In this document: positions 49,801-61,800 of the stretch, piece by piece
Layout of the letters: the number at the start of each line of letters is the position of its first letter
How positions within the stretch are numbered: the first letter of the stretch is position 1
Source of the DNA: Branchiostoma floridae
Lineage: Eukaryota > Chordata > Leptocardii > Amphioxiformes > Branchiostomatidae
NCBI RefSeq assembly: GCF_000003815.2
Contig: NC_049979.1
Location: 12,760,613 to 12,824,612, forward strand
Length of the DNA stretch: 64,000 bases
Direction: 5' to 3'
The notes under the pieces: generated by a model
What the model saw: the letters and a program-made list of their open reading frames with translations, nothing else
Databases searched by the model: none
Told to the model about the DNA's origin: nothing
Program-made: the position numbers and the translations under genes

Positions 49801-52800
49801 TGTTCACTCAATGATATTGCCATCAGGCTTGTGAGACATGCAGGGGCAAGACAAGACCGCCAGTCTGTTTTGACTCGATTCATTAGCGAAAACGACCTCT
49901 CACACTCCGCCGTATGTATGGGGATTGTCAGTACCAGGCGAAGTAGTTGGAACACATTCCTGTACTCTTGTTCCTCGCGCCTTAACATCATCACCCAAAA
50001 GTCCTTAAATGATGGCGGTCTTCGCATACCGGACAGCTGGGTCCTGCAAACTCTTTTCAGCTCATGCCACTCTCTTAAGGCACTTTCAAGCTCAAACCCA
50101 TTCACTTCCAGTGGTCTTTGGAAGTGTCTGTAGATTTTCCTCAGTTTGTCTTCCTCAATGTCATCTTCAGTGTCATCCTCTTCCTCCTCTTCATCTTCCT
50201 GTTGCCAGCTGGAGAACTGGAAGACTCTTGCTGCAGAGAGTACAGACTGACTGAGCAAAGCATCAAATCTACGACCGAGATGATGTAAAGTTGAATTGAG
50301 AATCTGCTGACAATCTCTGATGACTTCTCCCCTATGTGCAGCAAGATCTGATGGTCTACCACGCTGTGCTCTTCCCATGTGCAATGTGGATCCCTTCCAC
50401 AGCACTGTCCCATCCCTTTCCTCCACCTCAGACATGAGTCTGGTCAGCTTCAAGGGGCTGCACAACTTAGTCAAAGATTTTACCACACTGTCTACCCGCC
50501 TGAAAACAGATTCCAGAGTACTTTCATTATCCTGAAAGACTTTGGACACTGAACACACAAGGTCCAGGTATTTTGCCAAGAACAGTGCAAACAACACAAA
50601 CTTGACAGATTTTACCACCTCGAGGATTCCCTTTGCTTTGTCCCGGCTATCACCACTCCCCAGTTGACCATGTTCTACAAGCTGTCCAAGATGCTGGACC
50701 AGGGCGGGATGGTCTCGTGTAATGGCTTTTAAGGCACGCTCTTGGTGTGGCAGCCACCTCGTACCAGTTGCCTTGGGCGGTTTCAGGACCTGAATGTGGA
50801 GAGCTTCTGCAGCATTCTTAAGTCCCTGCCAATTTAAGGGTGAGTAGTGGTAGAATTTGTAGATAGTAGTAAACATATCATGAACTGTGGAGAAGTATGC
50901 TACTTCTTTCAATACGTCCTTGAAGACAAGTTCGAGTCTGTGCGCACAACATTGCAGGACAATGAGGTGCGGACATTCCTCTAGTAAGCGTACCCCAACT
51001 CCGCTAAGGTTCCCCATGTTTACGGGTGCGCCGTCAAAGCATGCAAAAGTAAGTTTATCTCTCCAGGACTCTCCCAACTCAAGGTCTTCCTTCAAAGCTG
51101 TTACCACAGCCTCCGTAATGTGCGGAGCATCTCCTCTGTCAAGGGGCTTTAGCGCAACAAACACTGTAGTTGGCTCCAGGTTGTCCTTGAGGTATCTGAC
51201 ATGGATAACCTCCTCTTCAATAGACCCTCTATCAGTACTGCCATCGGCTAATATGGCGATAAAATCAGAATCTTTTACCGCATTTGACAACTTTTTACGC
51301 ATTTCTTCTGATATAAAGTCTACAAAGATCCTTGCCTCTTTGTCGTTGAGGTATGTTTGCCCCACATCGATACCATTCTTCTTCTGCAGTCGCATAATAC
51401 CCGGAAAATCTGTAAATGGTCTCCCTTGCTTTGCCAGATAAAATGACGTTCTAAACAAACATTGCATCTGATCAATTTTCTTTTCCTCCATTCGTAATAC
51501 TGCTTTCTGCATTGGTCTCTGCTGAACTGGTACATTTTCAGCTTCCAATTTCTTAACTGCAGTTTTGTGTTCTGGTCTTTTTTCATGTTTTCGCACATTC
51601 TTTATTCTCATTGATGTACATCCTTTGATGAATTTATTTCTCTTCCCACTTTTATCATATTTCTTGCATGCCTCACACCACATAATGCGCCTTCTAGAGT
51701 GTTTCAGCCACCATCTCTTTTTTCCCTTGTCGTCAGTCATCCAGGAATCCTGGAATTTGTATTGTTTCTTCTTCTTCTTTTTGGCCTTCTCATCCAAGGA
51801 CACTTGGTCCTAGAAAAAAATTGGACTTATAAATTTTTTTCAATGCCATACTTCCTTTTGTTCCTAAGAAAACTAAATTGAACAACTTCTTGACATGATC
51901 TGGGTAGCTCAATAAATAAAGGCAGAAAAGTTGTCAATGGAATATCATTGGAAAATTATGTTAATTATCTTTTTGGTGGAATCTATAAATATAATGCTAC
52001 AGTATAAAGTTGCATTAAAAGAAACATTAATTGCTGTTATTTTTGGCATCAGATTTCAAATTTTACTTGCAAAGCTTAAAACAGGAATAACCAACATGCG
52101 TGAGAAAAATAATACTAAATGAAATGTGTATCTTTTATCTAATATACATAATAACATCTATGAAAGTAATTTTTCACGAGTGGACAAAATAGAAAAAAAT
52201 ATTATTCAGTTTTTTTTTATTTTGTAATTTTTCACGAGTGGACAAAATAGAAAAAAAATGCTATTCATTTTTTTTATTTTGTAATTAAAATCACATGGCG
52301 AGGGGAAAAATAACGTATAAACATAAATATAAAATAAACATGCCTATAGGATTATTATTGGACGACATTTTAAAAATTTAAAAAAAATTAAAAAAAAATA
52401 GCCTTACACAAAGCTTTGGCCTTTTGGCAGCTTCTTCTGTCGCAGAATCGCTGTCGGATTCATCTTCTTCTTCTTCTTCTTCTGTCGCTGAAGACCCGCT
52501 GTCTGTTTCTTCTGTATCGGACTCCGACTGGGGGGGAGCCGACGCCGTGGACGGCCCTGGAATGTTGTTATTTTCCTCGCGCACGTGGGCGCCCCCCTCC
52601 CCCTCTGCCTCGCCGGAGGAAAATTGGGTTCTTCTGGTTCCTGATTCCTCACGCTCTGAAGGCTCAGGCGGTGTTTCTTGGATCTCTGGATCATCTTGAT
52701 CTTGAGTGTCGTTGCTTCGGCGTCCACCCCCACGCCCATGCCCTGAGTTTGGGCTACTTAGGAAGCGTAGCAAAGATGTTTGCTTTGACATGTTCACGCT

Positions 52801-55800
52801 TTGACATCCGGGAATTCTAAGACCGAATTTTGCCGACCTTGACATCGTGACCGATGTGGTCGCGGAGATCAGCGAGGTTAAGACGAAAATGCACGAATTT
52901 AACATATTCTCGTCTCGGAAGATATCGTAGGAAGTACCGAAAACTCCCGAAACACAGATGATGTCATGTTTTGATCACATGACTGCGTTCTCTTGTCCAG
53001 GATTATCAGCGTGCGTTCTCTTGTCCAGAGTTACCAGCGGAACCCGGAAGTTGGTCGGCGTGCGGTTCACGATGTCGGCGTGGCACGCACGCTGTTTTGC
53101 GTCTTGTTAGATTTCGATGAACCCAAATTCCAACTTAACAACCCCAATTCTTAAACAAGTATATTTGTAACACTTGGATGTCAAGAATAATGTGCATAAT
53201 AGCATGTTAAACATAGGTAAACCCACAAAAATATTTGGGTGCACCCTGTGCACCCACAGAAAATAATTGGGTGCACAAATAAATTTTTGGGTGCACCTGG
53301 GTGCACGTGCACCCAGTATTTCGAGCCCTGATATGTATCTGTGCACAAGTGTAATCATACATGTTTGCCTGGTATTGTAACGGTAGTTTTGATATTGAAA
53401 ACTAGTCATGTAAAAAAGATTCCCATCTATGATCTAGATCTACATTTTATAGAATTTTCTCAGTGGATGCTGTCAAAGTCAAAGGTATCTGAAAAAGAAA
53501 GTCACACTCACAGATGCTTCATCAAGTTCATGGTATCCATACCACTAGTCTTATCCTTTGTGAGTGACTTAATATCCAGCAGAAAGTTTGTTCCAGGTTA
53601 AACTTGTTCATATCTGTGATAATAGAGATATTTTAGTTTGTGTAAAGTCGAAGTAATATTGTCCTTTATGTGATGTTGTTGCACTATGTCAATGTGTTTC
53701 TTTGTGATGTTACTGTAACTGTACAAACTTCCTGTGGTTCATGTTGCACACATTCTTTCTTGCACCCCTTGCTATCAAAAGAGGAGAAAGAAGAAGGTCG
53801 GTCTATTTTCTACAAACTGCACATGTACAGTAAGGTGCTCGATCTGTTGTTAAGTGACTAAACATTGGAATGAAAAGAGATCTGTTGGTATGACAGGGTT
53901 TAACAAGTTTTCTAAAATTCACTTGTCCTATCGGGCAAGTACCTGACAAATTTACTAGCCCAAACCCACTTTTCACTTGCCCAAAATTTGAATAACTGTA
54001 TAAACTGTATATTTAAATCTCACCCTTGGAAAAATCTTACTTGCCTGATCGGGCAAGTGGGAAAAGACATGCACTTGCCCGATCAGCACTTTCACTTGCC
54101 GGGACAATAGTGCTAGTGGACTTGTCCAACCCTGTATGATACTACATATCGAGATCCTTTTAACTTGATTCAACACAAAAATGCCCTTCTTGGGTTCTTT
54201 TTTGTGTTGATTGAAAACCTTTCAGCATTTAGTGCATTGATGACCATTGGTAATGGTTATGAAAAAATAAAGACCTGTGGGGTTTTAGTTTGGTTGTTAC
54301 TTTTTGCAGAAACTCCTCATACAGGAACCTGTCCTTTATTGATCAAGTATTCTAGAGACAGTTGTGTGTCTTTATTTCTTTTCAATGCACTTTAATGTCT
54401 TTTAAGAAACAAACATCTGTTAACATTGTGTATGTAGATAATGGAAGAATTACAAATGGCCAGCATAAGTTTCTATAACACTTCACATTTTAATTGATAG
54501 CTGCACTGGAGGAAGAGCGGGATGATGCTGAGTTTGAGAACCTTGCTGAGGTGGACAGACACCAGCTCAAGCACAAGGAGCTGTTCCTGTCCCGGCAGCT
54601 GGAATCCCTTCCTGCGACACATATACGGTAGGAGCTGAATAACCTTTGGTACCTTATAGGGCAGTCATGCAGTGTATATTTTTCTCTTCTATACCACTCC
54701 AACTTTTCTTTCATTTAATGATTATATAGAACAATGAACATACAGTTGTCTAAAATAACTTAATGAATGACTGAATCTTTGCCTGGTTTCAGTTGGGATG
54801 TATGGTCGGAAAGTTTGGATTTGACATGATGGTTTCCATTTAGAAGCACATCTCCTGAGCAGACATGTTTTGACTGTTGGTTAAAGTCAACACCTGAATC
54901 TGTTAAAGCTACATGCAGTTGGGAATAGAAAACATACTTGCCAGAACAGAAATCTCTTTTCATTATGTGTCAGATTCATTCTTTGTGAAACATACTGTTC
55001 TTATAACCTTGAAGTAGTTGTAGTAAATATTATTATCAGTATTATTAGTTCCGTCATTAGTTATACGGTAGCAAAGTTGGTTTTGGAGATGACTTCATAT
55101 ACCAACATTTTGTTACAACTGTAAACCTTTTACTTATTAAATTTGCACGACTGTTTTCCTAATTTTTTGCAGGGGGAAGTGCAGTGTTACCCTACTAAAT
55201 GAGACAGAGTCCCTGCAATCCTACTTGAACAAGGAGGTATGTGAGTTTTATAGTCTCTTTCATAGTAATTTTTTGCATTAATTATGTTTGTGGAATATTG
55301 CTTCAGGTATTATCTTTTATGTTATTTTCAGGGTCAATTTGATTTTGAGTGCTCAGGTGTCACATACTTGTAAACGGTTGGTAAACATCAAAATGCCGTG
55401 TGTTTTACATGATCTACTTAAAAAGCTGTAACCATGTATATTTTGTTCACACAGGATGCATTCTTCTACACACTGGTTTATGACCCAGTGCAGAAAACAC
55501 TGCTGGCAGACAAAGGGGAGATAAGGGTAGGCAGCCGGTACCAGGCTGAGGTTCCTCCTCTATTAAAAGAAGGTGAAGAAATTTTCCTTTGTTTTCATAA
55601 GTTGGGAGTTTTGTCACTGCTAACTTTGGGCTGGATTGTGAGGTTTGCAGCTGCAATGAATCTTCGCCTTGTGTTTTAATGGTAGCATCCACTGTTTTCC
55701 TGTCCTAGATGAAGGTGATGGCCGAGAATTGGCCAAGATGGAGAGCAAAATTTGGGATCCTGAAAACCCTCTGGAGGACCGACAGATCGATCAGTTTATG

Positions 55801-58800
55801 GTCATAGCGAGGTGAGGCTGGACTGTTATGTTTGATTTTGCTGGGTAGTTCAGGGCTCGAAATTCATTTTGGGGATTAGGGGCCACTGGTGCACCCAGCT
55901 TGAAAAATTGGGTGCACCAAAATTTTGTTTGGTGCACTACTTAAATTAAGTAATAATCTAATAATAAAAGTTAGTTACAAGCTATCAAATTCTTAAACAA
56001 GTACCATGACAGACATTTATATTATTTTATTTTTTCACTTAGATGTCAAGAATATGATGTATACTAGTATACTTTGACATCTTTGCATACATAAGCCTAT
56101 GAAAATATTTGGGTGCACCCTGTGTACCCACAGAAAAAAATTGGGTGCACAGTTCCAATTTTGGGTGCGCCTGGGTGCACATGAACCCAGTATTTCGAGC
56201 CCTGTAGTTTAAAAATGTCAGTGGTCAGCGTAATTGGTCAACCTGCGACTTTCGATACAATGGCAGACGTAATCTGGCTCAGTTAACATAATAAGCTAGT
56301 GTTCTGACATTTGAGTGATTTCCAGTGTGACATTTCTAGTGAGAAAAATTTCTTCCTTAGAGTCATTCTCCATGATAGTCAGTTAACAGAACTGTTTCTG
56401 GTTAGGTCTGTTGGCACATTTGCCCGTGCACTGGACTGTAGCAGCTCAGTTCGGCAGCCTAGCCTCCACATGAGTGCAGCAGCAGCGTCCAGGGATATTA
56501 CACTGGTGAGGACATTACCTCAACTTTCCTTACATATAGAATACAATTGTTTTTGGTACATGTGCTACATACTTAATGCCTTATTATGAATCAATGACAT
56601 GCAATGTTGCTTAGGTGTTTGTATTAAGATTTTATCCGCTTGTTTCTCTTTTCCTCCTAGTTCCATGCAATGAACACTCTTCACAAAACCCAGTACGACG
56701 CCACAAAAGCCATCACCAGCCTGGTGCCCCAGGGTGGCCCTGTGCTGTGTCGAGATGAGATGGAGGAGTGGTCAGCGTCAGAAGCCAACTTGTTCGAGGA
56801 GGCACTAGAAAAATATGGAAAAGATTTCAATGACATAAGACAAGACTTTGTACGTGACATTTCTTGCCATAAAACAATGTTTGACTGTTTTAGGAAGATG
56901 TTGAAATCTTTATTTTTTTGGTAACAATGGTAGTAATGCTTGAACATAGGTTTAAAATGTGATATCATGTCATAAACATAATAGTATTGTAAATGAACTT
57001 GTTCTCTAAAATGGTTTTGGAGCTTTAGATGACTGTAAAAGTTATACTGTTCTGTTATTTAGTTTCCTTCTTTCTAAATGTTGGATTTGTAACTACAATT
57101 GTGTAGGGGAACAGAAGGCAACGCTATAGCTTACCTTTATATTCTCTCTTTCAGCTACCATGGAAGTCACTTAACAGTATTATAGAGTACTATTACATGT
57201 GGAAAACCACAGACCGATATGTGCAACAGGTAAGGCCAGTTCTGATACTTTAATATTTTGTCAGTTCTGTCACGATTTTGTAATGACCTATTATAGAGTT
57301 ATTATATGTCTAATTTGTCATTAGACACAGGGGATCTAAGTCTAAGTAAGTAATCAACATGGTCTTATGTAAGGCTTTCTGGGTATTGATAAGATTGGTA
57401 CATTCAACGTTGAGGTTTCTCTCGTAACAATATTTTGGTTGCCCTTTTAGAAACGTTTGAAGGCTGCTGAAGCTGAGAGCAAACTAAAGCAAGTCTACAT
57501 TCCCAACTAGTAAGTATGAATTTTATTATCATATCTTCTTGAGTCAATCTTCAAGGAGCAACCTGTGTGCTGTTATTGTAATCTTAATGCTATGTACTGG
57601 AGGTAGTTGCAGCAGTCATAAAATTTTCCAGTATACCAAATTCCTTATTCTCCTTTCTGTAATCTGCCAACTGAAACCAAGACTTAAAAGAGCCTTTTTT
57701 GCTATAAAAGAGTTGATAAGTTTTCCTCTGTATTTTCTAGTATGTTTAGCTAGTAACCTTGTTTGGTATCCAATTTGATTCAAGTTGTACAACATTCACT
57801 GTTGAATTTTAGAGTAACAGTTACAGTGACCATACTAGTAAGGTGATCACTCTGAAGATACTGTATTCAATTTTCAGCAACAAGCCCAACCCCAACCAGA
57901 TCACTAACAAGCCAGGCACACCCAACTCCCTCATGAACGGGCAGGGAGAGAAACCAACCAGGGCCTGTGAAGGCTGCTATGGTGAGGAAGGATCGACTTT
58001 TAGACGCTTAGCTTTGTGGCTTACCACAAGATCTGTCATGTAGCCATTGTTCCCTTACAAACATGTATGATTGTGCCTTTCTGCTTATGGAATGGTAGTA
58101 TATGTACAGTACAATGAATAGTGGGCACTGGGAATCTGCACTGGAAAGGTTAAAACAACTAGCCACAACTGTGTGCCTTTACGCTGGTGTTTATCACCAA
58201 AGGGCAGTTGTACAAAATAGATATATAATCTTTCTGTACAGTAAGGCACAACTGTGTGAGCTGTGGCTAACCAGCATTCATACTAGGCAAAAAGGCCATG
58301 TAAGAACACCGAAAGGCTCGGCAATGAGGGAGGGAGAAGTGTGTATTACTGATATTATTTTAGTTGAGGCAGAAAGGGGACTGTGAGCTGTTTCACAGGC
58401 TAACAGTCCCCTGTAACTGCAAGTCTTCCCTGTGCTGTTTGACTCTTTATACTGTTTTGCCACATTGACTCATGGCCTCACGGTACCTACAGCTCTTTAC
58501 TTTATCCATAAATGGCTATGGTCAGACATGATTCATCTTTACTTGGAAATGATTTGACTGGAAGGTGAATAACAAATCGTCAGTTTTCAGCTTTTAAGGC
58601 ACTGTTTTTCCCGACCTCCTTTGGGCAGGTTGCCAATGATGTATCACTCACAGATAATTGCCGACAGAGATGTTGTTTTGATTTGATATCAATAGTGATT
58701 TATTCAAAATTAAAAGGATGACAATAATAGCAACTCGCTGTCATTGCAGGGCTGTAGCTTTTATAGTTTATTATATCTAAAAGTTTTAATGAATTATTAC

Positions 58801-61800
58801 TTGTGCACTTCTTACTTAATTTTGTCATCAAATGGTCTAGTGCTGTCCAATCTGGAAGTCTGCCTTGGGCTGAATATATTTAGAAAAAAATGAAATATCC
58901 CATCCTAAGGTCTGCAACCTTTCCTTTCCAGTAGTATGCATGTCGGGTGGGTCCAGAAGCAGGGCCGCTAGCCTCTAGACTATTCTTGCTACCCTAAAAT
59001 TACAGATTTTGCAGCTGACTGAGGTACTTGTAGATACCCTACGATCAGATGGAAGAAGAGCTTACACCACTCCAATTTTTGCCCTCCCTTAACCCAGCCA
59101 CTAACTCACACCAGTGGTACTCGTGGGGACCTCCCAACATGCAATGCCGTCTCTGCTCTGTCTGCTGGAGCTACTGGAAGAAGATGGGTGGCCTCAAGAT
59201 GCCAACCCGGCTAGGTGAGAAGCTAGGTGAGGCAGAGGGAGCAAATGATTTTGGTTAGTCCAAATTCCTTGACTTCTAGGTGTTTCGTCAGTTGTTGTTC
59301 CATCATCCATACCCTGGTGTTGTGGGGTTGTCATGGCCGTCAAGTGTTAGTCCAAACCTCCAATCATTTGCTTGTACCCTTTGTGTGTGTGTTTTTGTAG
59401 AATTATTGCGTTGTTTATGTTGTGAGATTTGACTAAAATCAAAATATTCACATCATAGATTGTATGAATATTGTCCTTTACTAAAATTCTCTATAGCTCT
59501 CATGTTTTTCTATGCCCAAGGACCAAGATTTGCATGAGAGCTGTAGTCCCAAAATTTTTGTGTTGCCTAATTTTTCACTGTTTGTTGCCAGTCTTAACAC
59601 CTTCACCCGTGTGTAATATCTTTTTATTCATTGTCATTATATCAAAAATTGTAGATAAGAAACTTTGTGACTGTCTGTCTAACCCACTTGCAGTAATAGT
59701 ATTGAGTTGTATTCAGATGTGTATGGTATGGGCTAAAATGTTGAACAAAGAGATCACCATTAGAAGTCAGTGAACTGTGAAGTGATGACACATAGCCCAC
59801 TGGCTGTACATATAGCAAAGCAAAAAACATGGAATCCTATCACAAAAGATAAAGGTCATCTAACCATTAAACTTGGCTGCCAATGGAGAAGCTGATAATT
59901 TTCTGTTCACTAGAGATACATGTGATTAAAGAAACCCCTCATGTCATGAAAACAACAAGTCTGCACTTTTCCAACCTTTCAAAGTTGATTACAAATGGCT
60001 TGAATAAGAATTTCATGAGGTAACTGTCTATGTTGCACCTGTATTCTATTTTTGAGAAACTGTTCTACAAAGAAATACATACAAAACAGGCCTGTCTCCA
60101 GGACCCATCCCTCTGTTCCGGGTCAGAGATTTTGCAGGTTGGGATGGGAAAAAGTTGCACCTCATTCTTCCAAAAAATCTGTACATCATGACATAAAATT
60201 TCCGAAAATGTATTTTCCTATGCTTGAAATAATCAACAACAAAAATCAACAACTTGGGCTCCCAAACATTAAGTGGGACAGAAAAAAAATTATAGGCTGG
60301 AGACAGCCCTGATATAAAATATTATGCAAAGTAATTTTTGGTGAAGTAGTAATTTGGCAGCTCCACATTGCATTGGTACAATGGTTGAAGTGGCAATGTG
60401 ATTGACAATTGCCATTTCTGGAACCTAGATGGAGGACGACCAAGCCCTACCGTTCAAATAGAGCCAACGTACCCTTGTAGGATTTGTGGGAAAGTTTTCT
60501 ATAGACAAGGTTTGTCTGGAAACTGTTAAACTTCTTGTAGCTTAACAGCTTCGGTTGAGCACCAGCCTGTCGGGCTGATCAAAGTTCTTTCGCCGCACTT
60601 AAAGTGACATGCAGCTTGTCTCATTCTTGTGCCATGATGGTTCTAAACTGTATGGTATTCTGTCTTCATCCTGTACTCCAGCAGCATGTGAACAGAGTAG
60701 TGTGGTGGTGCTGTGAATGGGACAAGCTTGCCCAGCATGGCTGTCTGCTTGTGATGGGAGGACAGTACTGCACATGCAGGAAGGGATTCCACTGCTGTGC
60801 CTTAATCTCACTTGTTTGGCGTATTGTTTGTTTTCAGAGCGACTGGCTGGACACATGCCAATGCACAGACCCTTCAGATGTACCATCAGGGACTGTGGCA
60901 AGGTAATGTTTTGTCACATGACATGCTGATTACCTTAGGGATGTGTAGTGTCTGTAAAGGGTAGGAAATGTGTGGTATAGGTTGTCCATTCTTGTTGNNN
61001 NNNNNNNNNNNNNNNNNNNNNNNNNNNNNNNNNNNNNNNNNNNNNNNNNNNNNNNNNNNNNNNNNNNNNNNNNNNNNNNNNNNNNNNNNNNNNNNNNGCC
61101 TCGACATGCAGCAAGGTGCCCTTTGATCCGGTCAACATCGCCTCTATCAAGATAGAATGTAAGTTTTATCTACTTATACATGATTTTGTATCAAAACTGC
61201 AGAGACGGGGCCATACGTGGAAAGTTTTATGTCGTGTGTGAGTCGTAAGACCTAACTTCATGTGTTTGAAATGACTGAGCCAGCCTCCATGTCTGCAGGC
61301 CAAACCCGGATGCCAGAGGATCCACAGAAGGTCCTGAAGAAGCGGAAGCGCACACGGCCTGATCTGAGTAAGATCCTTGGGAAGCTTGGGATTGATGTGG
61401 AGGCAGATTCTCCTGAATGGATGAATGGCTGCTCCATCCCGCCAGAGCCGGTATTGGGGAAGCCACCACGAACCATTGCAAGCTGTACTGACAGGAAGGG
61501 TGAGTTGACAAGCTTTGGTTGAAGGATATAAAGAAATGAGTTTGTCCCTATTGATAGATATTTAACTGATCTTTGACCCCACGTTAGTCTGTGTAACACA
61601 AACTCTGCTGTCCGGGACTGTAACTGGCCCCTCCCCATGGCCGGCAGATGTTAGGCAGGCTGCTATAAGCAAGATTAAATCAGGCTAACCCCACGTTTAA
61701 CTAGGTAGCGTAATTTTTGCAAACCCCTTACCAAATAGTTGTGGTTAAACCAGTTAAGTCAACCAAACTTTGTTTTCCAACATATCATCTTGTTAGAATT

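Larger units (their letters stand above)
44767..54500 (+). other. Intron 3 of MTA (9.7 kb)
   Basis: The largest intron in the window. It contains a (TA)n tract at 45631-45649, an intact hAT transposon (49518-53330) and a hAT-like MITE (53894-54134). From 44767 to 49517 I see no coding exon. A short degenerate CGTAATTCGTA repeat occurs twice near 47385-47435. Confidence 0.8.

Noticed and set aside
52416-52820. Plus-strand frames opposite transposase exon 1
   Set aside because: They are shadows of the acidic Ser-rich transposase exon, which has the Met start, donor site and matching second exon.
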